28,920 nt of DNA, from positions 3,785 through 32,704 of the forward strand of contig PBFV01000026.1 in the NCBI GenBank assembly GCA_002718935.1, written 5' to 3'. Origin of the DNA: Verrucomicrobiales bacterium (lineage in GTDB: Bacteria; Verrucomicrobiota; Verrucomicrobiia; Limisphaerales; UBA1100). Positions within the stretch are counted from its first letter, which is position 1. The number at the start of each line of letters is the position of its first letter. The position numbers were made by a program, and so were the translations under genes. Positions 8,725 through 16,923 of the stretch are shown piece after piece. The notes beneath the pieces were generated by a model. The model made no database searches. It was not told where the DNA came from and saw only the letters and a program-made list of their open reading frames with translations.

Positions 8725-10044
8725 TCAAGTGAAGAGTTCCTTGATACGCGAACCGCCATCCACCAGTTGCACTGGCCGGCCTGTGGCGGTGTGCAGCACC
8801 TGATGCGGATCAATGCCCATCTTGCGATAGAGCGACGCGGCGAAATCCTCCGGCGTGTAGACATTCTCGGCAGCGTAATAACCATTCGCATCCGTCGCGC
8901 CGACAATCTGGCCGCGCGGAATGCCCGCACCCGCCAGCAACACGCTCATTGCCCCCGGCCAATGGTCACGCCCCGCGTCCTTGTTCACCTTAGGCGTGCG
9001 GCCGAACTCGCCCAAGCAAACCACCATGGTGTCATCCAGCATGCCTCGCTGGTCGAGGTCGTTGATGAGCGCCGCCAGTCCCTGATCCCACTTGCTCATG
9101 AAGCTCCCCTTGAGCGTCTTGAAAATCGTACGGTGATGATCCCAACCACCGTAGTAAACCGTGACAAAGGATACCCCCACCTCCACCAACCGACGCGCCA
9201 GCAGCATGCGCTGGCCAAGATCCGTCCGGCCATAGCTGTCGCGCACTTTCTTGTCTTCCTTGGCAATGTCGAACGCCTGTTGCGCGGCCGTCGAGGTAAC
9301 CAAATCCACACCCTGCGCGTTGAAGCGGTCAAAACTCACTGCGGGATCCTTGGCCACTTTGTCGGTAATGCGCAGCAGATTGTCCAGTTCACGCCGCAAC
9401 TGACGGCGGTTCTCCGCGCGTGCTTCACCGATTCCCTTGGGTAACACCACGTCCCGCACCTTGAAGCTGGAACTGTTCGGATCCGCCTTGATGATAAAAG
9501 GCGCATGCTCGGCCCCAAGAAAGTTTGGCCCACCCGAGCGGCTCATCCGACCCAGCGACATGTAAGGTGGGAGCCCCTTGATCACGCCTCGATCATAACT
9601 GACCATCGAGCCAAACGACGGATGAAACGTCACGAACGCCCCGCAGTTCACCGGCACCGGTGTCGGCCGGCCGGTCATCATGTAATGGTTGCCGCCGCCG
9701 TGGTTGGGATCCTTGTGCCAGATTGACCGGACGATGGTGACCTTGTCCATAACCTTCGCCAAGTGTGGCACCTTGTCGCAAAACCGAACGCCCGGCACGC
9801 TGGTCTTGATAGCCCCAAATTCGCCTCGAATTTCTTCGGGCGCATCCGGTTTCGGATCAAAGGTCTCGTAATGCGACGGCCCGCCATCGAGCCAAACCAG
9901 AATGCAATTCACCCGACGGCCCCCATTCGCCGCCTCCCGCGCACGCAACAAATCCACCAAGCCCAACCCCAGCGAACCGCCAAGACCAACCTGCAGGAAA
10001 TCCCGCCGGCCCATGCCATCGCAGTTGTATTTGGGTAAACTCAT
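8725..10044 (-). CDS. DUF1501 family protein with Tat-like signal
   Basis: Protein of 439 residues. The N terminus has a twin-arginine motif (GRRDFLQVGLGGSLGLGL), as is common for DUF1501 proteins, so export by the Tat route is likely. Family landmarks are CILVWLDGGPSHYETFDPKP, DKVTIVRSIWH, HYMMTGRPTP, CLGEFGRTPKVN and AGRDHWPGAMSVLLAG. The fold is related to alkaline phosphatase/sulfatase-type enzymes, but the substrate is not known. The start ATG at 10044 places the RR motif at residues 13-14. The following gene starts within two bases, so the two proteins are probably made together. The DUF1553 partner that usually precedes DUF1501 is absent here; the DUF1553 fragment at 1-516 lies on the other strand, about 8 kb away. 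Confidence 0.93.
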   Translation of the reverse strand: MSLPKYNCDGMGRRDFLQVGLGGSLGLGLVDLLRAREAANGGRRVNCILVWLDGGPSHYETFDPKPDAPEEIRGEFGAIKTSVPGVRFCDKVPHLAKVMDKVTIVRSIWHKDPNHGGGNHYMMTGRPTPVPVNCGAFVTFHPSFGSMVSYDRGVIKGLPPYMSLGRMSRSGGPNFLGAEHAPFIIKADPNSSSFKVRDVVLPKGIGEARAENRRQLRRELDNLLRITDKVAKDPAVSFDRFNAQGVDLVTSTAAQQAFDIAKEDKKVRDSYGRTDLGQRMLLARRLVEVGVSFVTVYYGGWDHHRTIFKTLKGSFMSKWDQGLAALINDLDQRGMLDDTMVVCLGEFGRTPKVNKDAGRDHWPGAMSVLLAGAGIPRGQIVGATDANGYYAAENVYTPEDFAASLYRKMGIDPHQVLHTATGRPVQLVDGGSRIKELFT

Positions 10045-10132
10045 CCGCGCAAAATCTAACTCAATTTGCTCCAGCTGAAAAGCCGCTGATGGTCAGACGC
10101 CTGGTTTCAGGAAAGGATTCAACAACCGCCCG

Positions 10133-11251
10133 TCACCATTCCGGATGGCTGGCCTTTATCTCACAGGCGAGATTGGGAAGATACATAGGCGCACTACCCA
10201 TCATCACGGCATCCGCGCCGGCCTCATAAAAATCCGCCATGTCCTCCGCCTGTGATGCACCTCCCACGGCAAAGATGGACAACTCAAGGTTTCGTTCATT
10301 CACCATCGCCCGTGCCTCGCGCACATATTCTACCGACGGCCGATGAATGATGCGCCCCAGAACACCCGCCTTGACAAAATCATCCCCAAACGCCGGCCGA
10401 CCATCGCGGTGTAACACAGGCCGGGCAATTCCATTCACCAAGGCCACCCCGCTGGCCGCCCCGTTCACCGCACCCAGAAAATCCCTCATGCAGCCGGTGT
10501 CCGGAAACGCCGCCACCTTAAGCAACAATGGCACCTCCCCGATAGCACCGCGGATGGTTCTGGCCACCTCCCCACTCAAGGCGGGGTCCAGGTATACCTG
10601 CCCTTCCGCGGAACAAACATTGGGACACGAGAAATTTGCCTCGATGACATCCGCGCCCGCCTCCACCGCCCAGGCGGCGCACTGCGAAAAATCGTCAGCA
10701 AACTGCGCCTGACTCCAACCCGGCTCGGGACTGGCCACCACGGAAACCACCAACATCTTCCGCCCGCTCAGGTGTTCCTTGCAATGGGCCACATCCTCGC
10801 GCCAAAACTCCGGCGGCATTGAGGGCATGCCGAAGCAAACCGCGGAACTGGCATCTGCCGGATTTCCCGAAATCTGGTCCGTGACATAGACCGGCCCTTC
10901 ACCCTCGTCCGCCTCCACGAAAACCCAGTTAGGCGGCGGGTAGCATTCCCGTTTGCGGGATCGAACGGTCTTGTACGTCAAAATGTCAAATCCGCGCTCT
11001 GCATAAGCCCGCACCCACTTGCTGTTCAGCAACAGCCCCGCCGCGATGCCAAACCGGCTCCCCACCGGCTGGCCGAGCAGCCATTTCAGAGACACTTTGG
11101 GAGGTTCCGGCGTGGATACAAACCGCGGGCCGCGCTCAAAATTCTCGGCATACGTCGCCGTCAAGTCATAGGCAGGTTGCGCGGCTGTGGACATGCGGTT
11201 GGTGTAACGTGGCAGCGCAGTGCCGTCGAGCTGGAAGGGCCCGAAACTCAC
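10133..11251 (-). CDS. Dihydroorotate dehydrogenase-family FMN flavoprotein
   Basis: Protein of 372 residues with the TIM-barrel landmarks of the dihydroorotate dehydrogenase/dihydropyrimidine dehydrogenase C-terminal family: FGIAAGLLLNSKW (~68-79), FDILTYKTVRSR (88-99), EANFSCPNVCSAEGQ (204-218), PLLLKVAAF (241-249), GVALVNGI (268-275) and IFAVGGASQAEDMADFYEAG (326-345), the FMN phosphate-binding end. The spacing differs from that of ordinary PyrD, and the insert EADEGEGPVYVTDQISGNP is unfamiliar, so pyrimidine synthesis is only one possibility; reduction of another cyclic substrate is equally open. The start is a GTG overlapping the VWA gene stop (GTGA at 11248-11251); an in-frame ATG at 11194 is an alternative. 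It is the last gene of the densely packed - strand unit that begins with the HMG-CoA reductase gene. Confidence 0.78.
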   Translation of the reverse strand: MSFGPFQLDGTALPRYTNRMSTAAQPAYDLTATYAENFERGPRFVSTPEPPKVSLKWLLGQPVGSRFGIAAGLLLNSKWVRAYAERGFDILTYKTVRSRKRECYPPPNWVFVEADEGEGPVYVTDQISGNPADASSAVCFGMPSMPPEFWREDVAHCKEHLSGRKMLVVSVVASPEPGWSQAQFADDFSQCAAWAVEAGADVIEANFSCPNVCSAEGQVYLDPALSGEVARTIRGAIGEVPLLLKVAAFPDTGCMRDFLGAVNGAASGVALVNGIARPVLHRDGRPAFGDDFVKAGVLGRIIHRPSVEYVREARAMVNERNLELSIFAVGGASQAEDMADFYEAGADAVMMGSAPMYLPNLACEIKASHPEW

Positions 11252-12228
11252 GGCGCCACGAAGCGATAGGCACCGCCATGCGCTTGGGCAATGGCGCGAA
11301 GGGTCAACTCGCCGGAGCGGTCATGAAAGGCCAGCGTGTTGATCCGCGTAGCCTTGTCGAGGTTGTCACGATTCAACTGTTTCAAAACCGCGCCCGACGA
11401 CGTGAACCGGCCGTCGCTCAACAACCAGACTGTGTCCGGTTTCAATTCAAACGCCCATTCCAGCGCCTGGCGCGGATCCGTGCCCCCTCCTGAAATGCGG
11501 GCCTGCATCCATCGCTTGGCCCATGTCACATTTTGTGGCGTGGCCGGAAGCAGCCCGCTGACCGGCATCACCTCGGCACTGTGGTCGAAAAAATAAATCA
11601 GGAATTCAGAACCCGTCGGCAACCGTTCCAGTGTGCGGCTGAGTTCCCGCTTGGCTGCCAGCAACCGCCGCACAGCCATACTGCCTGACTTGTCGATCAC
11701 GAAGATAAATCGCCGCCCTTTCCCACGAGTTCCAAAAAAACTCACCTCACCCTCCGGCGGTGGCTCCCTTAAAAGCTCCAGGTTTCGTCGGGCCACAAGA
11801 TTCCCCTGCCGAGCCGCGGCCGTCCACCAGTATTGCGCGTGAGCCGCACTCTTCGCCACCCGTTTGCCCTCGAAATAAATCAACCCAAGATCCACCTGCG
11901 CATGGACATTCCCGAGTGCAGCCTGTTGATGAAGCGCCTGCAGGTTGACCAACTCCAATTCCTTGGCCCCGGCCTGGGCGGCCTCCTCTCGTTCCCGCTT
12001 TTCACGCACCTTGCGGGCCGCCTCCTCTTCAAGGTTTTCGGAAAAATCATTGGCCTCCACCTTGGGGACGGGAGGCGGAGCCGGTTTCGCGGGAGAATCA
12101 GCCGCCACTTTAATCGGGGCGGCATCCGGCTGAATTGAAACAGGTTCGCTCGGGGAATTATGCTGGGCTGCATGCCTCGAACAACCGACGAGAAGAAGCA
12201 GCCCCAGCAAGGTCTGCCATGCCTTCAT
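11248..12228 (-). CDS. Sel1-repeat and von Willebrand A domain lipoprotein
   Basis: Protein of 326 residues. The start at 12228 gives a lipoprotein signal ending in the lipobox LLVGC; an in-frame start 54 bases upstream is rejected for this reason. A Pro/Ala-rich linker and a charged region (EEEAARKVREKREREEA), probably a coiled coil, follow. Residues ~105-155 look like one or two Sel1-type repeats (AALGNVHAQVDLGLIYFEGK; TAAARQGNLVARRNLELL). The C-terminal half is a VWA domain with an intact metal-ion-dependent adhesion site: DKSGSM, a Thr in GGGTDP and LLSDGRF. Such proteins mediate protein-protein contacts at the membrane; the partner is unknown. It starts 57 bases after the aminopeptidase stop and is coupled to the following flavoprotein gene. 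Confidence 0.84.
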   Translation of the reverse strand: MKAWQTLLGLLLLVGCSRHAAQHNSPSEPVSIQPDAAPIKVAADSPAKPAPPPVPKVEANDFSENLEEEAARKVREKREREEAAQAGAKELELVNLQALHQQAALGNVHAQVDLGLIYFEGKRVAKSAAHAQYWWTAAARQGNLVARRNLELLREPPPEGEVSFFGTRGKGRRFIFVIDKSGSMAVRRLLAAKRELSRTLERLPTGSEFLIYFFDHSAEVMPVSGLLPATPQNVTWAKRWMQARISGGGTDPRQALEWAFELKPDTVWLLSDGRFTSSGAVLKQLNRDNLDKATRINTLAFHDRSGELTLRAIAQAHGGAYRFVAP

Positions 12229-12285
12229 GACACAACATAGCCCATGATGGGCCCGGCCGCAAACCGGCCGGGCAACCCGCATCCG

Positions 12286-13722
12286 TCAACCGTTCCCCCA
12301 AGTCTCAGCCACGCGAACCAGCGCGCGGACGGCAATGCCGCTGGCGCCCCGGGGCGCATGTGGGAGCGGTTTCTCATGCCAAGCCGTGCCGGCAATATCA
12401 AGATGGGCCCACGGCGTTTCCTCGACGAATTGCTCCAGAAACTTGGCAGCTGTGATTGTCCCAGCATTGCGGCTGCCGGATATGTTGCGCAGATCAGACT
12501 GCTCACCTCGCATCGGGACCAGATATTCCTCTTCCATTGGAAGCGGCCAAAACCCTTCGCCAATCGTCGCGCCGGCGTCACGAATACGGTCCGCCAAGGC
12601 GTCATCATTGGACATCAAGGCAACATTCAGGTTGCCAAGGGCCACGCTCACTGCACCCGTGAGGGTCGCGGCATCCACAAGATGTGTCGCGCCGACATTG
12701 CGGACAGCATAGGTCAGCGCATCGGCCAGCACCAGCCGCCCCTCGGCATCGGTGTTTAAAATCTCAACGGTCTTGCCATTCATGGCACGGACGATGTCGC
12801 CGGGCCGCGTGGCGCGGCTGCCCGGCATGTTTTCCGCCAACGCCAACACACAACTGACCCGTGTAGCCGGCTGCAGTCGTCCAATGGCCGTGATGGCGCC
12901 GATCATGGTGCCCGCGCCGCCCATGTCGTACTTCATCGTCTCCATGCTCTTGGGGGGCTTGAGTGAAAGGCCGCCCGTGTCAAAAGTAATTCCCTTGCCC
13001 ACCAGACACAGGTGATCGTCGCCCGGATTGGCGGGCGTGTAGGAAAGCCGCACCAACCGCGGCGGCCGCGCGGAACCCTGTCCCACTGCCAGATGCGCGC
13101 CCGCGCCAAGATCCCGCAGGGCAACCTCATCCAGCACTTCAACTTCCAAGCCTGAAGCCCGGCCCTCGGTCTCGGCCCGCGCAGCCAGTTCCACGGGACC
13201 CAAATCATTCGCGGGCGTGTTCACCAGTTCTCGTGTGAGGTTCACTGCCCTGCCGGTGATTTCCCCAGCATCGGGGCTGCCATCGCTGCCCGTGCAGACA
13301 ATCAATGCCTCGAGACCACTCCCAGCCTCCGTCCGGTGGGAATTGTTCTGGTAACTCCCGTAGTGTGCACCCTCAATCACGGGGCGGACCAAATCCTCGG
13401 CCACATGAATAGCAAGGCTCTTCGCCCCCCGTTTGACGGCCTCTCGCACAGCCTGCCCGGCAGCCTTAAAAGCCGCCCCGGCACTGAGCACGTCGCCCAC
13501 GCCCAGCAGGTAATGACGACGAATGGACTCGCCGAGAGGAGCATGGAGAATGGTTAACTCAGTGGGTTTCCCGGAAGTTTCGCCGATCTCGGCCAACTCA
13601 TCCAGTTGCGCACCGGCGAACCGAGCCAAGTCGTCGGGGAAATCCAGCGCGGTCGTGACCGGCCAAACAAGGACATCCGCCCGCAGGCTGTCGATGGAAG
13701 TGGTGTGAATGGTTGTCTTCAT
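12286..13722 (-). CDS. pepA: Leucyl aminopeptidase (M17 family, PepA-like)
   Basis: Protein of 478 residues that releases N-terminal amino acids from peptides, a cytoplasmic two-metal hydrolase, usually hexameric. Active-site residues are all in place: VGKGITFDTGG with Lys243 and Asp248, Asp266 in MKYDMGGAG, and the family signature NTDAEGRL (323-330) with Asp325 and Glu327. The N-terminal third is the poorly conserved macro-like domain normal for M17. Length is typical. The ATG at 13722 is only two bases after the stop of the acyltransferase gene, so it appears to be co-transcribed with the lipid genes, although no functional link is evident. Some M17 proteins also bind DNA, but nothing here tests that. 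Confidence 0.96.
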   Translation of the reverse strand: MKTTIHTTSIDSLRADVLVWPVTTALDFPDDLARFAGAQLDELAEIGETSGKPTELTILHAPLGESIRRHYLLGVGDVLSAGAAFKAAGQAVREAVKRGAKSLAIHVAEDLVRPVIEGAHYGSYQNNSHRTEAGSGLEALIVCTGSDGSPDAGEITGRAVNLTRELVNTPANDLGPVELAARAETEGRASGLEVEVLDEVALRDLGAGAHLAVGQGSARPPRLVRLSYTPANPGDDHLCLVGKGITFDTGGLSLKPPKSMETMKYDMGGAGTMIGAITAIGRLQPATRVSCVLALAENMPGSRATRPGDIVRAMNGKTVEILNTDAEGRLVLADALTYAVRNVGATHLVDAATLTGAVSVALGNLNVALMSNDDALADRIRDAGATIGEGFWPLPMEEEYLVPMRGEQSDLRNISGSRNAGTITAAKFLEQFVEETPWAHLDIAGTAWHEKPLPHAPRGASGIAVRALVRVAETWGNG

Positions 13723-13724
13723 AT

Positions 13725-14384
13725 CTAATCTTGTTCCGCTTTCAGGGCTGCAATGGCATCCATCAAATTGCCGGAAATTTGCCGATAAATCCCGCGGCGA
13801 CGATCCGGATTAGCCTCATTGGCCTCGGCGCGCAACTCTTCAAACTCCATTAACTCGCCGAATTTAACGGACACCCCGCAAGGCCGTGGGATAAGGTGCC
13901 GACGGCCAAAGGCTTCAAATGTCCCGAATACTCGCACAGGCAGCACGGGGGATTTTGACTTGGCGATCAGCAAGCCAATGCCGCCGCGGGCGGGCTGCTG
14001 GGTTCCGTCTGGACTGCGGGTTCCCTCGGGAAACATCATGATTGCACGGCCTTTCCGAAGCCGCTCGAGAATGGTTCGCAATCCCTTGGCGCTGCCCCCA
14101 TCGCGATCCACGGGGATGCTGTTCCACGAGCGCAGGATGGCACCACCAATGGGATTTTTAAACGCAGACTCACGCGCAAGATAATGGATGGTCCGCCGGG
14201 TGGAACAGCCAACCAACGGGGGGTCAATGTAACTAAGATGGTTGGCGGCCAAAATAACGCCCCCCGCGCGCGGAACGCGTTCCTCATTAAACACGCGCCG
14301 GCGATGATACAGGCTGGTGTAGATCCGGAAAAACCACCAGCCCATGAAATAGCCAATGCCGGCGCGCTCGGACGGAGCTTTCAT
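13725..14384 (-). CDS. plsC: PlsC-type 1-acylglycerol-3-phosphate acyltransferase (acyltransferase 2)
   Basis: Protein of 219 residues. The ATG at 14384 overlaps the SDR stop (ATGA at 14381-14384); in-frame codons upstream are inside the SDR gene and ignored. It has the glycerolipid acyltransferase blocks: ANHLSYIDPPL with the catalytic His49 and Asp54, RDGGSAKGLRTILERLRKG, MMFPEGTRSPDG with EGTR at 120-123, and SPVLPVRVFGTFEAF. A Trp/Phe-rich N-terminal segment (GYFMGWWFFRIYTSLY) probably lies in or on the membrane. The family transfers an acyl chain to the sn-2 position of lysophosphatidic acid. In this operon the natural substrate may be 1-alkyl-glycerol-3-phosphate made by the preceding enzymes (inference). 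The adjacent aminopeptidase starts two bases downstream. Confidence 0.9.
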   Translation of the reverse strand: MKAPSERAGIGYFMGWWFFRIYTSLYHRRRVFNEERVPRAGGVILAANHLSYIDPPLVGCSTRRTIHYLARESAFKNPIGGAILRSWNSIPVDRDGGSAKGLRTILERLRKGRAIMMFPEGTRSPDGTQQPARGGIGLLIAKSKSPVLPVRVFGTFEAFGRRHLIPRPCGVSVKFGELMEFEELRAEANEANPDRRRGIYRQISGNLMDAIAALKAEQD

Positions 14385-15178
14385 TTCTGGTCGCCTACCT
14401 TGCGGCGAATAGACCAGCGCACAAAGCCAGGAAACAGGTTCTTGATGAACTGGACGTAACGCAGTGTCCAAGGTACGTAGAGAGTCTGGCGGCGGCGGGC
14501 CATTGCATTCATGATGGCACCAGCACATTCATCAACATCAACGCCGCTGTCGCTGTGGCTGCGTTTGCGCTTACCCATGGGTTGCGCATCCGGGCCCAAT
14601 GCATGGCGTCGCAACTCGGTGCCCCGAATCCAGTGCGGATAAATCTTCAGGAGATTCACTCCGGTGCCATCCAGCTCGTAGCGGAGGGCATCAATGAATC
14701 CCTCCAGCGCATGTTTGCTGGCCCCATATCCCGTGTGCAACGGCACACCCACCTTGGCTTGAATGGACGAAATGACCACCACCTGGCCGCGGCTTTGCTT
14801 GAGTGCGCTCAAGGCGGCATGAGTGCAATAGACGGCGCCAAGGTAATTGACCTCCAGCAGGCGACGGTAAAGGGAAAGATCCTCCACCTCCTCAAAGCGT
14901 GCCCACATACTCTGGCCGGCGTTCGCAATGAGATGATCCAGTCCGCCCCGTTCGCCAACCACCTGCTGTATGAATGCCCGGCAATCTTCCTCCTTTGTGA
15001 CATCGCCCGCGAATGTGAAAACATCCCCACCGCACTCGCGCGCCGCGCTGTCCAAGCGATCCGCATCCCGGGCCATCAAGGCAAGGCGAGCACCTTGCTG
15101 GGCGAAATTGCGCGCCAACTGGAGCCCCAAGCCACTGGAGCCGCCGGTGATGGCAATGGTTTGGCCGGCGAAACTCAT
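14381..15178 (-). CDS. SDR resembling acyl/alkyl-DHAP reductase (DHRS7B/PexRAP-like)
   Basis: Protein of 265 residues. The ATG at 15178 overlaps the AGPS stop (ATGA) and starts the Rossmann fold directly; an in-frame start 48 bases earlier is unlikely. Classical SDR features are present: TGGSSGLG (11-18) for NAD(P)H, NAG (86-88), the catalytic Ser near 137-138, and Tyr151 and Lys155 in YGASK. The segment VVVISSIQAKVGVP ... YGASKHALEGFIDALRYEL, plus a basic C-terminal tail (LFPGFVRWSIRRK), reminds me strongly of human DHRS7B, which reduces acyl- and alkyl-DHAP. Position directly after the AGPS gene fits that reaction. 3-Ketodihydrosphingosine reductase is the main alternative, since its family is similar; no serine palmitoyltransferase gene is present in the window. 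The family is certain; the substrate is inferred. Confidence 0.82.
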   Translation of the reverse strand: MSFAGQTIAITGGSSGLGLQLARNFAQQGARLALMARDADRLDSAARECGGDVFTFAGDVTKEEDCRAFIQQVVGERGGLDHLIANAGQSMWARFEEVEDLSLYRRLLEVNYLGAVYCTHAALSALKQSRGQVVVISSIQAKVGVPLHTGYGASKHALEGFIDALRYELDGTGVNLLKIYPHWIRGTELRRHALGPDAQPMGKRKRSHSDSGVDVDECAGAIMNAMARRRQTLYVPWTLRYVQFIKNLFPGFVRWSIRRKVGDQK

Positions 15179-16923
15179 TGGCTGGAATCCACCAATTGAC
15201 GAATGGCGTCTTCCCCCAGCCCCCAAGCATTCAGCGGATCCTTGGGCGGGATGATCTTTCCAGGGTTCATGATGCCATGCGGATCAAGGCCATCCTTGAG
15301 TGCCTGCACGGCCCGAATCCCGGTGGCCGAAATGTCCGCCTCCACCCACGGCAGATGCTCGGTGCCAACGGCGTGGTGATGCGACAAGGTGCCGCCGTTC
15401 TCCAGGAACGCGTCCTCGGCAGCCTTTTTCACATAAAGGTACTGCTCAATCTCCCGGCTCGGACGCTGGCGACAGCCAAATGTAAAGTAAAGGCTGGCTC
15501 CGGTATGGTAGCTGTGGCTGACATGGCAACCGCACCAAGGCGCGACGCCAGTGTCACGAATGGCCTGATTCACAGCAGCCATTCCATTCTCGTGCAGCTT
15601 CAACAAATTGCTCCATGTGGTGGCTGTCTCACTGACATCCGCCATGATGTTTCGATCCATCACGTAATCACGAAGGTGCGGAAAATCAAACTTGGCCCGG
15701 GCAAAGGATCGACCCGGTTCCGCGCCCAAACACACGCCTCCACGCCGGCGATAGATGGCGGACACCTCACGACGGCGCATGTGGAAGCTGTCGTAATCCC
15801 CCTCAAACTTAACCACCATCAGGCAGCAGCTTTTAAAGTCAATGCCCTTGATGTTGCCGATGTACCACTTGACCGCTTTTCCAATGGCCTCCTTGAAACC
15901 GCTCTTTGGCGCCTTAAAGGCAAAGGAGAGCGCGGTCTTCTTGGGGTCGTTCAGTCGAGTGACCGTGGGCATACAGTCATGACGCTGGCACTCGTGAATG
16001 GCTTTCACACCGCTTTCAAAATCTGGAAACAGCCAGCCATACCAATCCTCGTGCGTCGGCTTGCGGTGAACCTGCACCGCCACCTCGGTAATAACCCCCA
16101 GAATGCCCTCACTGCCGATGCAAAGGTGCCGCACATCAATGCCATTGCTGCTCTTGGGTACCGTGCGAGTGGCGATTGTCCCCGTGGGAGTCACCATGCG
16201 CAGGCTGACGATCATGTCCTCGATTTTGCCGTAACGATCGCTCTGCATGCCGGCTGAGCGAGTGGCCGCCCAGCCTCCCAGTGTGCTGTGCAAGAAGGAA
16301 TCTGGAAAATGACCAAGAGTAACGCCATGGCCAGCCAACTGGTCTTCAAGGTGCTGGCCATAAACCCCAGGCTGAACCCGGGCAATGAGGGAACGTTGAT
16401 CCACTTCCAGCACCTCATGCATGCGACACATGTCGAGGCTGACCACCATCCGGCCACCCGAGTCACGTGGCTCCAAGCAACCGGCTATATTTGAGCCGCC
16501 GCCGAACGGGATCAGTACCACACCATGCTCATGGGCCGCCCGGACGAGGGTAACGACATCCTTCTCACTTTCCGGAAAAACCACAAAATCAGGCGCGTGC
16601 CGAACCTTGCCGTGGCGCAGCCGCCAGAGATCCCGAAAACTTTTCCCTGCCGCATGGATGAGCCGGGCTTTCTTATCCTCTACAATCTGGTCATCTTTCA
16701 AGGCTTCCTTGATGCCCTTTAAAAATTCTTCGTTGAGATTTTGTCGAGGCAACTCAACATCCTCGAAGGAAACGGGTTTGGTCCATTCAATTTCATCGAC
16801 CTCCAGCTCACGCGCCAGATAGGGCCACAGTCCCGGCTTGTTGGAATCATCAAAGGTGACATCCTCGTAACCCCAACCCCACCATTTCATGTGTCGAATT
16901 TCAGTGGCCATGGTGAGTGCCAT
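15175..16923 (-). CDS. agpS: Alkyldihydroxyacetonephosphate synthase (AGPS) homologue, FAD-dependent
   Basis: Protein of 582 residues. AGPS replaces the acyl chain of acyl-DHAP with a fatty alcohol, forming the ether bond. The N-terminal MKWWGWGYED matches the signature at the start of the catalytic part of eukaryotic AGPS. A PCMH-type FAD domain follows: PFGGGSNIAGC (139-149), PDSFLHSTLGGWAATRSAGM (207-226) and GSEGILGVITE (270-280). Residues equivalent to those shown to be catalytic in mammalian AGPS are present: Arg323 in TRLND, Tyr472 in SYHTGASLYF, and the His515-517 triplet in LSHHHAVG. That separates it from D-lactate or glycolate oxidases of the same superfamily. There is no peroxisomal targeting presequence. 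The ATG at 16923 overlaps the preceding gene by 23 bases; an ATG at 16911 is an equally acceptable start. No clear ribosome site is seen for either. Confidence 0.9.
   Translation of the reverse strand: MALTMATEIRHMKWWGWGYEDVTFDDSNKPGLWPYLARELEVDEIEWTKPVSFEDVELPRQNLNEEFLKGIKEALKDDQIVEDKKARLIHAAGKSFRDLWRLRHGKVRHAPDFVVFPESEKDVVTLVRAAHEHGVVLIPFGGGSNIAGCLEPRDSGGRMVVSLDMCRMHEVLEVDQRSLIARVQPGVYGQHLEDQLAGHGVTLGHFPDSFLHSTLGGWAATRSAGMQSDRYGKIEDMIVSLRMVTPTGTIATRTVPKSSNGIDVRHLCIGSEGILGVITEVAVQVHRKPTHEDWYGWLFPDFESGVKAIHECQRHDCMPTVTRLNDPKKTALSFAFKAPKSGFKEAIGKAVKWYIGNIKGIDFKSCCLMVVKFEGDYDSFHMRRREVSAIYRRRGGVCLGAEPGRSFARAKFDFPHLRDYVMDRNIMADVSETATTWSNLLKLHENGMAAVNQAIRDTGVAPWCGCHVSHSYHTGASLYFTFGCRQRPSREIEQYLYVKKAAEDAFLENGGTLSHHHAVGTEHLPWVEADISATGIRAVQALKDGLDPHGIMNPGKIIPPKDPLNAWGLGEDAIRQLVDSSQ

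Noticed and set aside
14555..15199. Open frame of 214 codons on the + strand
   Set aside because: It is antisense to the SDR gene and has no signal, domain or ribosome site.
15175..16923. D-lactate dehydrogenase or glycolate oxidase as the identity of the FAD protein
   Set aside because: The N-terminal WGWGY signature, the Arg and Tyr residues and the His triplet point to AGPS and are not typical of those oxidases.
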